64,000 nucleotides of DNA from Bacteroidales bacterium UBA1745 (lineage in GTDB: Bacteria > Bacteroidota > Bacteroidia > Bacteroidales > UBA932): assembly GCA_002314885.1 (NCBI GenBank), contig DCHT01000062.1, positions 49,334 to 113,333 on the forward strand, in the 5' to 3' direction. The stretch's first letter is position 1. Each line of letters opens with the position of its first letter. The notes beneath the pieces were generated by a model. The model saw only the letters and a list, made by a program, of their open reading frames with translations. It searched no databases and was not told the origin of the DNA. This document shows, piece after piece, positions 51,128 to 59,442 of the stretch. A program made the position numbers and the translations under genes.

Positions 51128-52810
51128 TCAAAGCAGGAATGAAAGTTTTTCAGGGGTCTTGGTGCAGTCATCGATGCTGACATAGTCCATACCCTTGATG
51201 CGGACGTGGGAGTCTCCGCCGCCGTCGCCGAAGTCATCACCGACGAAGAGTATCTCGCTGAGGGTGTAGCCGTGCTCAGAGGCATATTTCATCACCGCGT
51301 CGTACTTGTTGTACTGCTTCGGAGAGAAGTCGAATGAGGATGAACCGCCGATGTAGACGCTGTAGTCAGGGAACAGCTCGCAGACCTCCTGATACATCAC
51401 TCTGCGCTTGCTGCGGTCCGGATCGAAGACGTGCTTGAGCTCGATAGGCGCAGCCTTGCCAAGCAGTCCGAAAGTTACCATACCGGTCTCGTGGAACTCG
51501 ACAGGGGCACCATAATACTCCGTATAGCCGTATTTCTCGCGGAGGTAGTTGGTCTTTTCCATAAAATAGGCAGTGTCCACAGGGAAGATTTCCTCGCGGG
51601 TAACGGTGAATTCGCCGTCCACGATATGGCTTTCCTGCATTCCATAGTTGCCAAGAATGGTGACAGGGTACTGCCCCATCTGGTTATAAACCCTGCTGCA
51701 GGTGCCTGCACAGCACATAATCACCTCATATTTCTTCGTTAGAGTGTCCAGGAGTCTGAGGTTCGCATCCTCAACGGGACAGCGATGAGCGCTGAGAGTG
51801 GCATCGAGGTCGAAGGCGACGAGCTTCTTGTGGCACATAGTCATCTCCACGAGCCTCTCCTTGAGGGTGATGGCCTGATCGAAGGTGTCGAAGAGCACGA
51901 CGTGCCTTCCATTCGGATCCGCTTCGAAGTAAGTGTAGCCCTCGTCATCCACGCTCAGAGTGCCTGGAGCGCTGACAGTATAGAGTTCAGGCTCGAGGAG
52001 GTAGAGCATAGAAAGGAGGTCCCAGCAAGGGCGGTCGTAAGGCATTGCCTTGTAGGCCTTGTAAGCCTCAACCACCGGATTCAGGGTGCTGTAGCCCAGG
52101 TTTGCCTCGATTGCGGAAGCCGGATAGAGCACGTGGCCACCGATTTCGAAAGGATTGAGAATTATCTCCACAGGCCACATATCGATGACCTTCTGCATCG
52201 CAGGGATGTCGTTCTTGACATTGTATTCAGAGCGTTTCTTGGAGCCGAAGCTGCCGGCCATCACTGAGAGGCACTTGCACTTCTTTGCCACCAGTTCCAC
52301 GCCGTTCAGAGGAGAAATCTCGTCCGGCTCGCTCTCAAGCAGCTGCGCTATGGTAGTACCGAAACCCACTGAAACGAAAGAGATGGAACCATCCTTCGCC
52401 TCGGAGAGAATGCGGCGGTAGAGCTGCACAGGCTCTGGATACCTGATCTTGGACACAGGGAAGCCCGCGGCCATAGCGACTGCAGTGTAGTCCGTGTAGT
52501 TGCTGAATTCCTGGACCGGAGTCTCGGACATAGCCACTTCCACTTCCGGATGACCGTAATACCTGTTGACGGCGTCGACGAAAGGAGCGGCGGTCGGGCA
52601 GTTCTTGTGGCAGCCCACGGCGAGCAGCTGCAGGCGCCCCTCGTCCATAGCGCGATGTGCAAGGGCGAGGCAGAGGGCATCGTCGATGTCGTTGCCCATA
52701 TCGGTCTCGAGGATCACGAGAGGAATGCCGTCGTATGCCTTCGGGGCGCAGGAAGAGACTGTCAGGACGAAAGCCAGGCAAGTCAGGAACGGAAGGAAGA
52801 TTCTTTTCAT
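51128..52810 (-). CDS. Nucleoside hydrolase fused to PMM-like HAD phosphatase, lipoprotein
   Basis: A 560-residue lipoprotein (LTVSSC, Cys21). Residues 28-320 form an inosine-uridine nucleoside hydrolase domain: ETDMGNDIDDALCLAL (35-50) holds the calcium-binding Asp residues and RPCWDLLSML the C-terminal Asp, with Trp for the usual His. Residues 328-560 are a HAD-IIB domain resembling eukaryotic phosphomannomutases: FDLDATL (333-339), GGSSSFDFSPKQYNKYDAV (488-506) and VGDDFGDGGGD (523-533). Both active sites look intact. It probably acts on nucleosides and phosphorylated sugars or nucleotides in the periplasm. It lies between ybaK and mazG. Confidence 0.88.
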   Translation of the reverse strand: MKRIFLPFLTCLAFVLTVSSCAPKAYDGIPLVILETDMGNDIDDALCLALAHRAMDEGRLQLLAVGCHKNCPTAAPFVDAVNRYYGHPEVEVAMSETPVQEFSNYTDYTAVAMAAGFPVSKIRYPEPVQLYRRILSEAKDGSISFVSVGFGTTIAQLLESEPDEISPLNGVELVAKKCKCLSVMAGSFGSKKRSEYNVKNDIPAMQKVIDMWPVEIILNPFEIGGHVLYPASAIEANLGYSTLNPVVEAYKAYKAMPYDRPCWDLLSMLYLLEPELYTVSAPGTLSVDDEGYTYFEADPNGRHVVLFDTFDQAITLKERLVEMTMCHKKLVAFDLDATLSAHRCPVEDANLRLLDTLTKKYEVIMCCAGTCSRVYNQMGQYPVTILGNYGMQESHIVDGEFTVTREEIFPVDTAYFMEKTNYLREKYGYTEYYGAPVEFHETGMVTFGLLGKAAPIELKHVFDPDRSKRRVMYQEVCELFPDYSVYIGGSSSFDFSPKQYNKYDAVMKYASEHGYTLSEILFVGDDFGDGGGDSHVRIKGMDYVSIDDCTKTPEKLSFLL

Positions 52811-52828
52811 TGTATGATGAATTAATAA

Positions 52829-53305
52829 TCAGACTAAATCGGAATAGGAGGCACCCACGTATGAGATGATGTCCTCCGGGGATATCTTGAACTGAAGCCC
52901 ACGCACGCCCGCACTTATATATATATAGTCATAGAGCTGGGCGCTTTCCTCCAGAAAGGTGGGGAATGGCTTCTTCATACCGATAGGAGAACAGCCTCCG
53001 CGTATGTAGCCCGTGGTGGGCAGGAGTTCCTTCATCGGAATCAGGTCGCAGTTCTTGTTGCCGGAAACCTTGGCGGCCTTCTTGAGGTCCACGTTCTCCC
53101 CTCCCGGAATCACACAGACGAAATGTCCCGTCTTGTCCCCTTTCAGCACGAGCGTCTTGAAGACCTGCTCCAGAGGTTCTCCGAGCTGCTCTGCCACGTG
53201 GTCGGCGGCGAGATTGTTCTCGTCCACCTCGTAGGGCACCAATTCGTAGGCAATATGGGCGGCGTCGAGCAGTCGAGCCGCATTGGTCTTCTCCAGTTTC
53301 TTCAT
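52829..53305 (-). CDS. ybaK: Cys-tRNA(Pro) deacylase YbaK
   Basis: A 158-residue YbaK/EbsC-type deacylase that hydrolyses mischarged Cys-tRNA(Pro). The family elements are KTLVLKGDKTGHFVCVIPGGENVDLKKAAKV and GYIRGGCSPIGMKK, which forms the substrate pocket. Length is normal. It starts 2 bp after the rsmD stop. Confidence 0.93.
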   Translation of the reverse strand: MKKLEKTNAARLLDAAHIAYELVPYEVDENNLAADHVAEQLGEPLEQVFKTLVLKGDKTGHFVCVIPGGENVDLKKAAKVSGNKNCDLIPMKELLPTTGYIRGGCSPIGMKKPFPTFLEESAQLYDYIYISAGVRGLQFKISPEDIISYVGASYSDLV

Positions 53306-53307
53306 AA

Positions 53308-53853
53308 TTACTCCTCGGATGGTTTCTCGAAGAAAGAGAAATGCACGTTGCCGTAGCTCTTCTCCTTCACGAAGTATGGATGTTCCTTGAAATTATAGGT
53401 ATCCGGATGCTCGAGTATGAAATAGCAGCCCGGATGGAGTATGTCGTGGGAAAACACCTTGTCCGGAATGGTGTCCAGGCCCTCGATGGCATACGGAGGG
53501 TCCGCGAAGATGATGTCGAACTTCTCGTGGCATATCTCGAGGAAGTCGAACACATTGTGATGCACCACGGTGAGATTGTCAAGGCCGAACTTGGCAGCCT
53601 GACTCTTGATGAAGCTGGCGTGCATAGGCAGCATCTCCACGCAATAGACGCGTGAGGCTCCACGGGATGCGAACTCGTAGGAAATGGCTCCGGTACCGCC
53701 GAAGAGGTCCAGCACCTTGAGGTCCTCGAACTCGTATTCGTTGTTGAGGATATTGAAAAGCCCCTCCTTCGCGAAATCCGTGGTAGGACGGGCCTTATAG
53801 CCGTTAGGTGGGAGAATGAATTTTCCCTTGAGTCTGCCGCCGATGATCCTCAT
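53308..53853 (-). CDS. rsmD: 16S rRNA (guanine966-N2)-methyltransferase RsmD
   Basis: A 181-residue SAM-dependent methyltransferase. It starts MRIIGGRLKGKFI, has the SAM motif VLDLFGGTGAISYEF and the catalytic DPPY (FADPPYAIEG). It methylates G966 of 16S rRNA during 30S assembly. It starts 3 bp after the DUF3822 gene. Confidence 0.94.
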   Translation of the reverse strand: MRIIGGRLKGKFILPPNGYKARPTTDFAKEGLFNILNNEYEFEDLKVLDLFGGTGAISYEFASRGASRVYCVEMLPMHASFIKSQAAKFGLDNLTVVHHNVFDFLEICHEKFDIIFADPPYAIEGLDTIPDKVFSHDILHPGCYFILEHPDTYNFKEHPYFVKEKSYGNVHFSFFEKPSEE

Positions 53854-53856
53854 AGC

Positions 53857-54531
53857 CTAGAGAAGGGTTTCGACGGACTTGAAATAGTTGTAGAGAGACA
53901 TCTCCTCCTCGCCGGAGAGAGGTGTGCGGAACCAGATTGAAGACACTTCAGGATTCAGCTGGAACTTGCGCATCACCATAAAGATGAAATATTCGGCGGT
54001 GGTGAAGTCGGCGGCCTTGAAGGCATTGCACAGCAGCAGGGTCCTGCCCTGGGCAACGACGAGATAGAGGTAGCCGTCCGCGTATGACGCCACGATCTTG
54101 TTGTAGTCGCTGACGTCAGCGAGGGACTTCAGCAGATAGTACTGCTCCGGGAAGATGTTGCCGCGGCTGCCATCGGTGCGGAGCACGGCATTGTAGAGCA
54201 TACTGCTCAATGTGCCTCCGTCGGATACTGAATAGACGGCGTAGGCGCCCAGTTCCGGCAGTTCGACATAGTTCACGACGTCGCTGTCATCGAGGGTCAC
54301 GGTCTCGGAGAGCATCGTACGCGCAGTGGCAGCGGAGAAGAAGCCGGAAGGTATGAGTGTGAACTTAGGGGTGAACACGGCAATGTCCACCGAGTCATAT
54401 CGCCTGCGGAGTTCCTCACAGGTGAATACACGGTCTGCGCCCAGCCAACCTGACCGGGCGCAGCCTATATTCAAGGAGAATCCGTTCAGGCTGACCTGAA
54501 GGGAAATGCTATTACTCCCAGTTACCTGCAT
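53857..54531 (-). CDS. DUF3822-family protein
   Basis: A 224-residue soluble protein matching DUF3822, found beside rsmD in many Bacteroidota. Typical stretches are ELPELGAYAVYSV, YLYLVVAQGRTLLLCNAFKAADFTTAEYFIFMVMRKFQLNPEVSSIWF and the C-terminal LYNYFKSVETLL. The function is unknown; an actin-like ATPase fold has been suggested for the family but no nucleotide motif is clear here. Its start overlaps the upstream gene by 20 bp. Confidence 0.78.
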   Translation of the reverse strand: MQVTGSNSISLQVSLNGFSLNIGCARSGWLGADRVFTCEELRRRYDSVDIAVFTPKFTLIPSGFFSAATARTMLSETVTLDDSDVVNYVELPELGAYAVYSVSDGGTLSSMLYNAVLRTDGSRGNIFPEQYYLLKSLADVSDYNKIVASYADGYLYLVVAQGRTLLLCNAFKAADFTTAEYFIFMVMRKFQLNPEVSSIWFRTPLSGEEEMSLYNYFKSVETLL

Positions 54532-55372
54532 TATTGTTAGGTGCAGAGACGCTACCTACCATAAGGCCAGGATAGCGGTCGGTGTCGATGAGCTCAGTGC
54601 AGAGGTTTACAACGAGCTGGTGATCCATACCCCTGAGGAGGTATTCCTTGATGTAGTAACGCTCCTCTCTCATCTTCTGGCCAGTCTTCTTGTCGACGGT
54701 CTCGAGAGCCTCGAGGGCAACCTTCTCACCGTAAGGCATCTTAGCCTCGAAGAGAGGCACCTTCACACCTGAAACGGTCTTTACGATTGCGTCCATCTTC
54801 ACGGAGTCACCGCAGCAAGGGATGAATGCGATGGAGTCGATGCAGAAGTCCTCACGCTTGCAGAGGGTATCCCTTACAGGAACCTTGGTAAGCATTGGAG
54901 GGAGCACGACGTTCACGCCTTCCTCGTACATCTGGAGAAGCATAGCGTTGAGCTGCTCCTTCTTGAGGTTTCTGAATTTCTTCTTGATGGCCTCGGTGTT
55001 GGCAACTGCAACGGAGTCGTCCTGTGAACCGATCTGCCTTACGACCTCGATCTGGCCCTGGTTGTAGAAGAGCTTGAGGGAGTCGATGTCAGAAGTGTAC
55101 TTGCCATAAACGCTCTTGAAACCAACCTCGAGGGTACGGATGTCTTTGAGGCGCTGTACGGCAACGGCCTTGCGGGCCTCCTGTTCCTTCTGGAAGTTGA
55201 GAGGCTTCATAATGCTCTGTACGCAGAACCACAGAAGTGCGCAAGCTGCGAGAGGGAGGATGCAGGAGCAGACGATCTTTGCTGCCCTTGACTTCATTGA
55301 TACGAATACGACCAGCGCTGCGATTGCTACGAAAGCGACAAAGCCGAGTACGATAAGGAGAATGCTACTCAT
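54512..55372 (-). CDS. Uncharacterised two-helix membrane protein
   Basis: A 286-residue protein with two N-terminal membrane helices (LLIVLGFVAFVAIAALVVFVSM and IVCSCILPLAACALLWFCVQ). A coiled stretch (QKEQEARKAVAVQRLKDIRTLEVGF) and a soluble C-terminal domain follow, likely outside the cytoplasm. The domain contains CKREDFCIDSIAFIPCCGDSV, four cysteines that might pair. I do not recognise a function. It heads the operon running through rsmD and ybaK to mazG. Confidence 0.8.
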   Translation of the reverse strand: MSSILLIVLGFVAFVAIAALVVFVSMKSRAAKIVCSCILPLAACALLWFCVQSIMKPLNFQKEQEARKAVAVQRLKDIRTLEVGFKSVYGKYTSDIDSLKLFYNQGQIEVVRQIGSQDDSVAVANTEAIKKKFRNLKKEQLNAMLLQMYEEGVNVVLPPMLTKVPVRDTLCKREDFCIDSIAFIPCCGDSVKMDAIVKTVSGVKVPLFEAKMPYGEKVALEALETVDKKTGQKMREERYYIKEYLLRGMDHQLVVNLCTELIDTDRYPGLMVGSVSAPNNNAGNWE

Positions 55373-55421
55373 TTTTATATTAGTTTTATTTTAATTCGAA
55401 CAGTCCTATTCAAAATCTCAG

Positions 55422-55429
55422 CAAAGTTA
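55422..55429 (-). promoter_or_regulatory. -7 box of the rsmD-mazG operon
   Basis: The minus strand reads TAACTTTG, a full match, 49 bp before the first gene of the operon. Confidence 0.6.
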
Positions 55430-55461
55430 TGAAATGGATTTAGAAAATGCAATATAATTTG

Positions 55462-55469
55462 TAATTTTG
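55462..55469 (+). promoter_or_regulatory. -7 box of the DHH phosphoesterase gene
   Basis: TAATTTTG, a full match, 25 bp before the ATG at 55495. Confidence 0.6.
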
Positions 55470-55494
55470 CCCACTGTAAAAGCATAGTAATCCG

Positions 55495-56529
55495 ATGCAG
55501 AAACTGGACAGAGAAGATATACTGAAATTTTCGGCGCTCATTGATGCGGCCGACAAGGTCACTATTCTAGTGCACACCCACCCCGACGGCGACGCCCTGG
55601 GCAGCGGTCTGGGTATGATGAGGTACCTCGCGAGCCTTGGGAAACGCTCCACTCTCATCCTTCCGACGACAGCCCCGGGCACCCTCTCGTTCCTCCCCGT
55701 GGAAAGTGACGGTCCGGTAATCGTGGCGAACCAGGACAAGACCGCAGCAGAGAAGGCTGTGGCAGAGGCCAGCCTCATCATCTGTCAGGACTTCAACAAC
55801 ATCACCAGGTCCGAGGGAATGGAAGCGAGTTTCGCAGCCGCCACCGCCCCTAAGGTCCTCATCGACCACCACATAGGTCCGGACAGAGCCAGTTTCGACA
55901 TCGTTTTCTCCGAAACTGAGATTTCCTCCGCATCCGAACTCGTATATTGGGTGCTCAAGGCCCTTCCACAGACAGAGCAACTTCCGCTCGGCACATTGAA
56001 TGCCCTGATGACGGGTATGACCACCGACACCAACAATTTCCGCAACTCCACCTTCCCGTCCACCCTTCAGATGGCATCGGAGTGCGTAGCCGCAGGAGTA
56101 GACAGGGAGGCCGTTGTCAGCAACATCTACAACAAGTACAGGGAGAACCGCTACAGGCTTATGGGCTACTTCCTCAGCGAGAAGCTCAAGACCACCCCTC
56201 TGGGCGTCGCATACGCCGTTCTCTCAAAAAAAGAGCTGGACAGATTCGGAATAAAGGAAGGCGAGACCGAATCATTCGTAAATATGCCTCTGGAAATAGA
56301 TGAAATAAGGATGAGCCTCTTCCTCAAGGAGCAGGACGGAGTCTTCAGAGTTTCCATCAGGTCCAAGAAAGGAACATCTGCCAGCCGCTGCTGCAACCAG
56401 TACTTCAACGGCGGCGGACACGAGAACGCGGCAGGCGGAAAACTGCCTATCGGAGACCGTATTCCGGACGCTGCCGCAGCAGAGAAATATATAGTAGAAG
56501 CCACCACGGCATTTTTTGAAAATGAATAG
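55495..56529 (+). CDS. DHH-family phosphoesterase (NrnA-like)
   Basis: A 344-residue DHH/DHHA1 protein of the NrnA class: nanoRNase and pAp phosphatase or c-di-AMP-type phosphodiesterase. Motifs are HTHPDGDALGSG, the DHH triad in IDHHIGPD, TGMTTDTNNF, and the C-terminal DHHA1 motif GGGHENAAGG. It would recycle short oligonucleotides or pAp in the cytoplasm. Its stop overlaps the FKBP gene start by 8 bp. Confidence 0.9.
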   Translation: MQKLDREDILKFSALIDAADKVTILVHTHPDGDALGSGLGMMRYLASLGKRSTLILPTTAPGTLSFLPVESDGPVIVANQDKTAAEKAVAEASLIICQDFNNITRSEGMEASFAAATAPKVLIDHHIGPDRASFDIVFSETEISSASELVYWVLKALPQTEQLPLGTLNALMTGMTTDTNNFRNSTFPSTLQMASECVAAGVDREAVVSNIYNKYRENRYRLMGYFLSEKLKTTPLGVAYAVLSKKELDRFGIKEGETESFVNMPLEIDEIRMSLFLKEQDGVFRVSIRSKKGTSASRCCNQYFNGGGHENAAGGKLPIGDRIPDAAAAEKYIVEATTAFFENE

Positions 56530-57064
56530 AGGAATAATCATAGCGGCAGCAGCCCTTGCACTCCTCACCGGATGCAAGAAAGCCAGCCTTCAGAACGCAT
56601 ACAACAACCAGGAGACCAAGATCGAGAGCTTCATAAGCGCCCAGGTCGCCAAGGCTGACACTATGCGAGTAGTCCACAATCAGGGCTCTCATCGCGCAAT
56701 CATAGCCGAGGGCGAGGGCGAGGAACTTTCATCGACAGGAAACGTGGCATTCTACTATGCCGGATACGTCTTCACAGGTTCCACTCTCAGCAACTCCAAC
56801 CTCTTCACCACCAACAGCAGGGACGTTGCAAAAGCAGCCGGATGGACGGGCGAAGGTGATGAATATGAGCCCGTTACCCTCAGTCTCAAGGACGACACTA
56901 TGCTCGATGGCCTCAGGCACGGCCTGGAGGGCGTAAGAGCGGGAGAGGAATGTTATATTCTCTTTTCAGGAAAATACGCCTTCGGCCTGAAGAAATTCGG
57001 CACGATTCCTGCAAATTCGGCGCTGGCTTACCACGTGTGGGTGGAAAGTCTGAGCAATGATTAA
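56522..57064 (+). CDS. FKBP-type prolyl isomerase lipoprotein
   Basis: A 180-residue lipoprotein (LALLTGC) with one FKBP domain: VAFYYAGYVFTGS, MLDGLRHGLEGVRAGEECYILFSGKYAFG and IPANSALAYHVWVESL. The floor Trp of FKBP12 is replaced by Leu, and the usual FD motif is not clear, so activity may be reduced. It probably assists folding of envelope proteins. The ATG at 56522 overlaps the DHH gene stop. Confidence 0.83.
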   Translation: MNRGIIIAAAALALLTGCKKASLQNAYNNQETKIESFISAQVAKADTMRVVHNQGSHRAIIAEGEGEELSSTGNVAFYYAGYVFTGSTLSNSNLFTTNSRDVAKAAGWTGEGDEYEPVTLSLKDDTMLDGLRHGLEGVRAGEECYILFSGKYAFGLKKFGTIPANSALAYHVWVESLSND

Positions 57065-57070
57065 TTTTAC

Positions 57071-57078
57071 TATATTTG
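57071..57078 (+). promoter_or_regulatory. -7 box of the double-FKBP gene
   Basis: TATATTTG, a full match, starts 6 bp after the preceding stop and 26 bp before the ATG at 57097. Confidence 0.6.
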
Positions 57079-57096
57079 CAAGATAATATACTCCAG

Positions 57097-58137
57097 ATGA
57101 AGAAAGCAATCAAATATTTCGTGGCAGTGGCCGCATTCGCAGCAGTGATTGCTGCCTGTGCAAAGATTCAGTCTGCGCCCACCTACGAAGCAGACCAAAG
57201 ATATTTGGATGCCTGGCTCGAAGTACATCATCCAGGCGTTGAAAGAATAGGCGACGTCGCAATTCTCGACGATCAGCCTGGAACCGGCGCACCTGTTGCG
57301 GACAGCGCGTGGATCTTCGTAAGATACACTGTCAGAGGCCTTGACGGGACCATCAGCGAGAGCACTGATGAGAACGTGATGAAGCAGTATGGCAGCTACA
57401 ACGCAAGCTATTATTACGGTCCTCAGCCTTGGTCCACTGACGAAAGCGTAATGTCAGTAGGCATCGAGAGAGGCATCAAGGGCAGCAGCGTAATCAGTGG
57501 TGCATCATTACCTACTATGAACGTCGGCGGCAAGAGGACCTTCATCGTACCAAGCTGGCTCGCAGGCACCGACAGGCTTGACAAGGAAGAGGATTATCTC
57601 AACACCAGCAACAGTGCCTCCACATATATCTACGAATTGGAGATCGTAGATTGCACTGACGACCTGCTTCAGTGGCAGTTCGACACGATGCAGGTATATT
57701 CCAACCTCCACTTCGAAGGCATCGACACCACCAGCTATGGCTACTACTACAAGCAGCTGAAGGAGCCCGATGACACCCTTGAGATGACCGGAGACACCAC
57801 CATCTACATCAATTACGTCGGCAGGCTCATCAACGGCCAGGTGTTCGACACCAACATCAAGGATACCGCCAAGATGTACAATCTCTACAAGGAGACAGCC
57901 ACCTACGGCCCTTCAGAGGCAACCTGGAACAGCGACGCCAGCAGCGTCAAACTGGGCGAAAGCACTGTCATCACAGGTTTCGGAATGACAATCGCCAGGA
58001 TGAACAAACACGAGAAAGGCATTGCATTGTTCTACTCTGAATATGGCTACAGCTACAGCGGCAGCGGCAGCACTATCCCAGCTTACGCACCGCTCATCTT
58101 CGAAATCGAATTCGTAGACAAGCCGGACGAAGAATGA
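57097..58137 (+). CDS. Two-domain FKBP-like lipoprotein
   Basis: A 346-residue lipoprotein (FAAVIAAC) with two FKBP-like domains. The C-terminal one is the better conserved (TIYINYVGRLINGQVFDTN, SVKLGESTVITGFGMTIARM, SGSTIPAYAPLIFEIEFV). The N-terminal one (IFVRYTVRGLDGTISEST, GASLPTMNVGGKRTFIVPSWLAG) has insertions. It resembles GldI-like FKBP lipoproteins. It has its own promoter, and the serine hydrolase gene overlaps its stop (ATGA). Confidence 0.83.
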   Translation: MKKAIKYFVAVAAFAAVIAACAKIQSAPTYEADQRYLDAWLEVHHPGVERIGDVAILDDQPGTGAPVADSAWIFVRYTVRGLDGTISESTDENVMKQYGSYNASYYYGPQPWSTDESVMSVGIERGIKGSSVISGASLPTMNVGGKRTFIVPSWLAGTDRLDKEEDYLNTSNSASTYIYELEIVDCTDDLLQWQFDTMQVYSNLHFEGIDTTSYGYYYKQLKEPDDTLEMTGDTTIYINYVGRLINGQVFDTNIKDTAKMYNLYKETATYGPSEATWNSDASSVKLGESTVITGFGMTIARMNKHEKGIALFYSEYGYSYSGSGSTIPAYAPLIFEIEFVDKPDEE

Positions 58138-59435
58138 CGAAAGGCTGGATCACAGTTTCTGCGACATTGGCAATCGTGAGCGCTGTCCTCGTGACGGCGC
58201 TTTTCGGTGTGACTTCCTCCGGCCGCAACAGGGACAGCGAACTGTCTGATCCGGATGATGTCCCACAGATAGAATACGTCCGTCTCAACGAAACTGTCAG
58301 CAACAGCAGCGTCAAGGCCGTACCTGAAATAGATGCCAAGTTCAAGGCATATATGACCAGGTGGGCTATGTTCGGCGGCGCGCTCGCGATCGTCCGCAAC
58401 GACTCCCTGGTCTATGCGAAGGGCTACGGCAAGGCCGACGAGGGCGTGAATATGTCCCCGGCCAGCGTAATGAGGCTCGCATCCGTATCCAAGCTCATCA
58501 CCGCAGTGGCCGTCATGAAGGCTCAGGAAGAAGGGCTCCTGGAGCTCAGGGACAGCGTCTTCGGGCCGAAAGGCATACTCTGCGACGCCCTCTACACCGA
58601 GGCCATAGGCAAGAAGATTGCCTTCCAGGACATCACCGTAGAGCATCTGCTCAGACATCAGGGCGGCTTCTACCGCGACCCTATGTTCGGTATGCAGAAC
58701 CTGATGCAGGAACTTGGGCTCAGCTCTCCCCTCACCCACGACCAGACCGTAAGACTCGGCCTAAGGGGCAATCTCAGATTCGCTCCGGGCACCTGGCAGC
58801 GATACTCCAACTTCGGTTATTTCCTGCTCGCGGACGTGCTGGAAAAATGCTCCGGTATGAGCTACGAGGAATACGTCCGAACCCACGTGCTTGAGCCGGC
58901 AGGCATCTACGATATGCACATAGGCGGCAACTGGTACGAGGACAGGCGTCCGGGCGAATGCCGCTACTACACCCACGAAGGCGACGGCAAATACATCACT
59001 GACATCAGGGACACCACCAGGATGACAGAGAGAAGCTACGGCGGCAACGATGTCACCCTGCTCTCGTCTGCCGGCGGCTGGACCGCGTCTGTGATAGAAC
59101 TCGCAAAGCTGGTTGCCAGCATCGACGGCGACGAAACCCTGCCTGACATACTCTCTCAGGAAAGCGTGGATGCGATGGTCGAATACATTGACCAGGACAC
59201 CTATTCCCTCGGCTGGAACGACACCAATCCGGAGAAAGGCTGGTCCAGGACCGGTACGCTTTCAGGCACCTGCGCCCTCGTCAGGCGCTATCCGGACGGA
59301 GAATGCTGGATCTTCGTCACCAACACCAGCACCTTCAAGGGTCCGTCCCAGGCAAAGCTGACGGAGGCCCTATTTAATCAATGCAGGGAGCTCTACCGAA
59401 GCAGGCTCCCTGAAATTGATCTGTTCAGAAACTAG
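58134..59435 (+). CDS. Beta-lactamase-family serine hydrolase
   Basis: A 433-residue protein with an N-terminal membrane anchor (about residues 5-25) and a class C beta-lactamase/DD-peptidase fold. SxxK is in LASVSKLITAV and YxN is in YSNFGYFLLADVLEKCSG. A C-terminal GTLSGT region sits where the KTG-type motif is expected. It may be a periplasmic carboxypeptidase or esterase; its substrate and any antibiotic activity cannot be inferred. It is translationally coupled to the double-FKBP gene. Confidence 0.9.
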   Translation: MTKGWITVSATLAIVSAVLVTALFGVTSSGRNRDSELSDPDDVPQIEYVRLNETVSNSSVKAVPEIDAKFKAYMTRWAMFGGALAIVRNDSLVYAKGYGKADEGVNMSPASVMRLASVSKLITAVAVMKAQEEGLLELRDSVFGPKGILCDALYTEAIGKKIAFQDITVEHLLRHQGGFYRDPMFGMQNLMQELGLSSPLTHDQTVRLGLRGNLRFAPGTWQRYSNFGYFLLADVLEKCSGMSYEEYVRTHVLEPAGIYDMHIGGNWYEDRRPGECRYYTHEGDGKYITDIRDTTRMTERSYGGNDVTLLSSAGGWTASVIELAKLVASIDGDETLPDILSQESVDAMVEYIDQDTYSLGWNDTNPEKGWSRTGTLSGTCALVRRYPDGECWIFVTNTSTFKGPSQAKLTEALFNQCRELYRSRLPEIDLFRN

Positions 59436-59442
59436 TTTCCGA

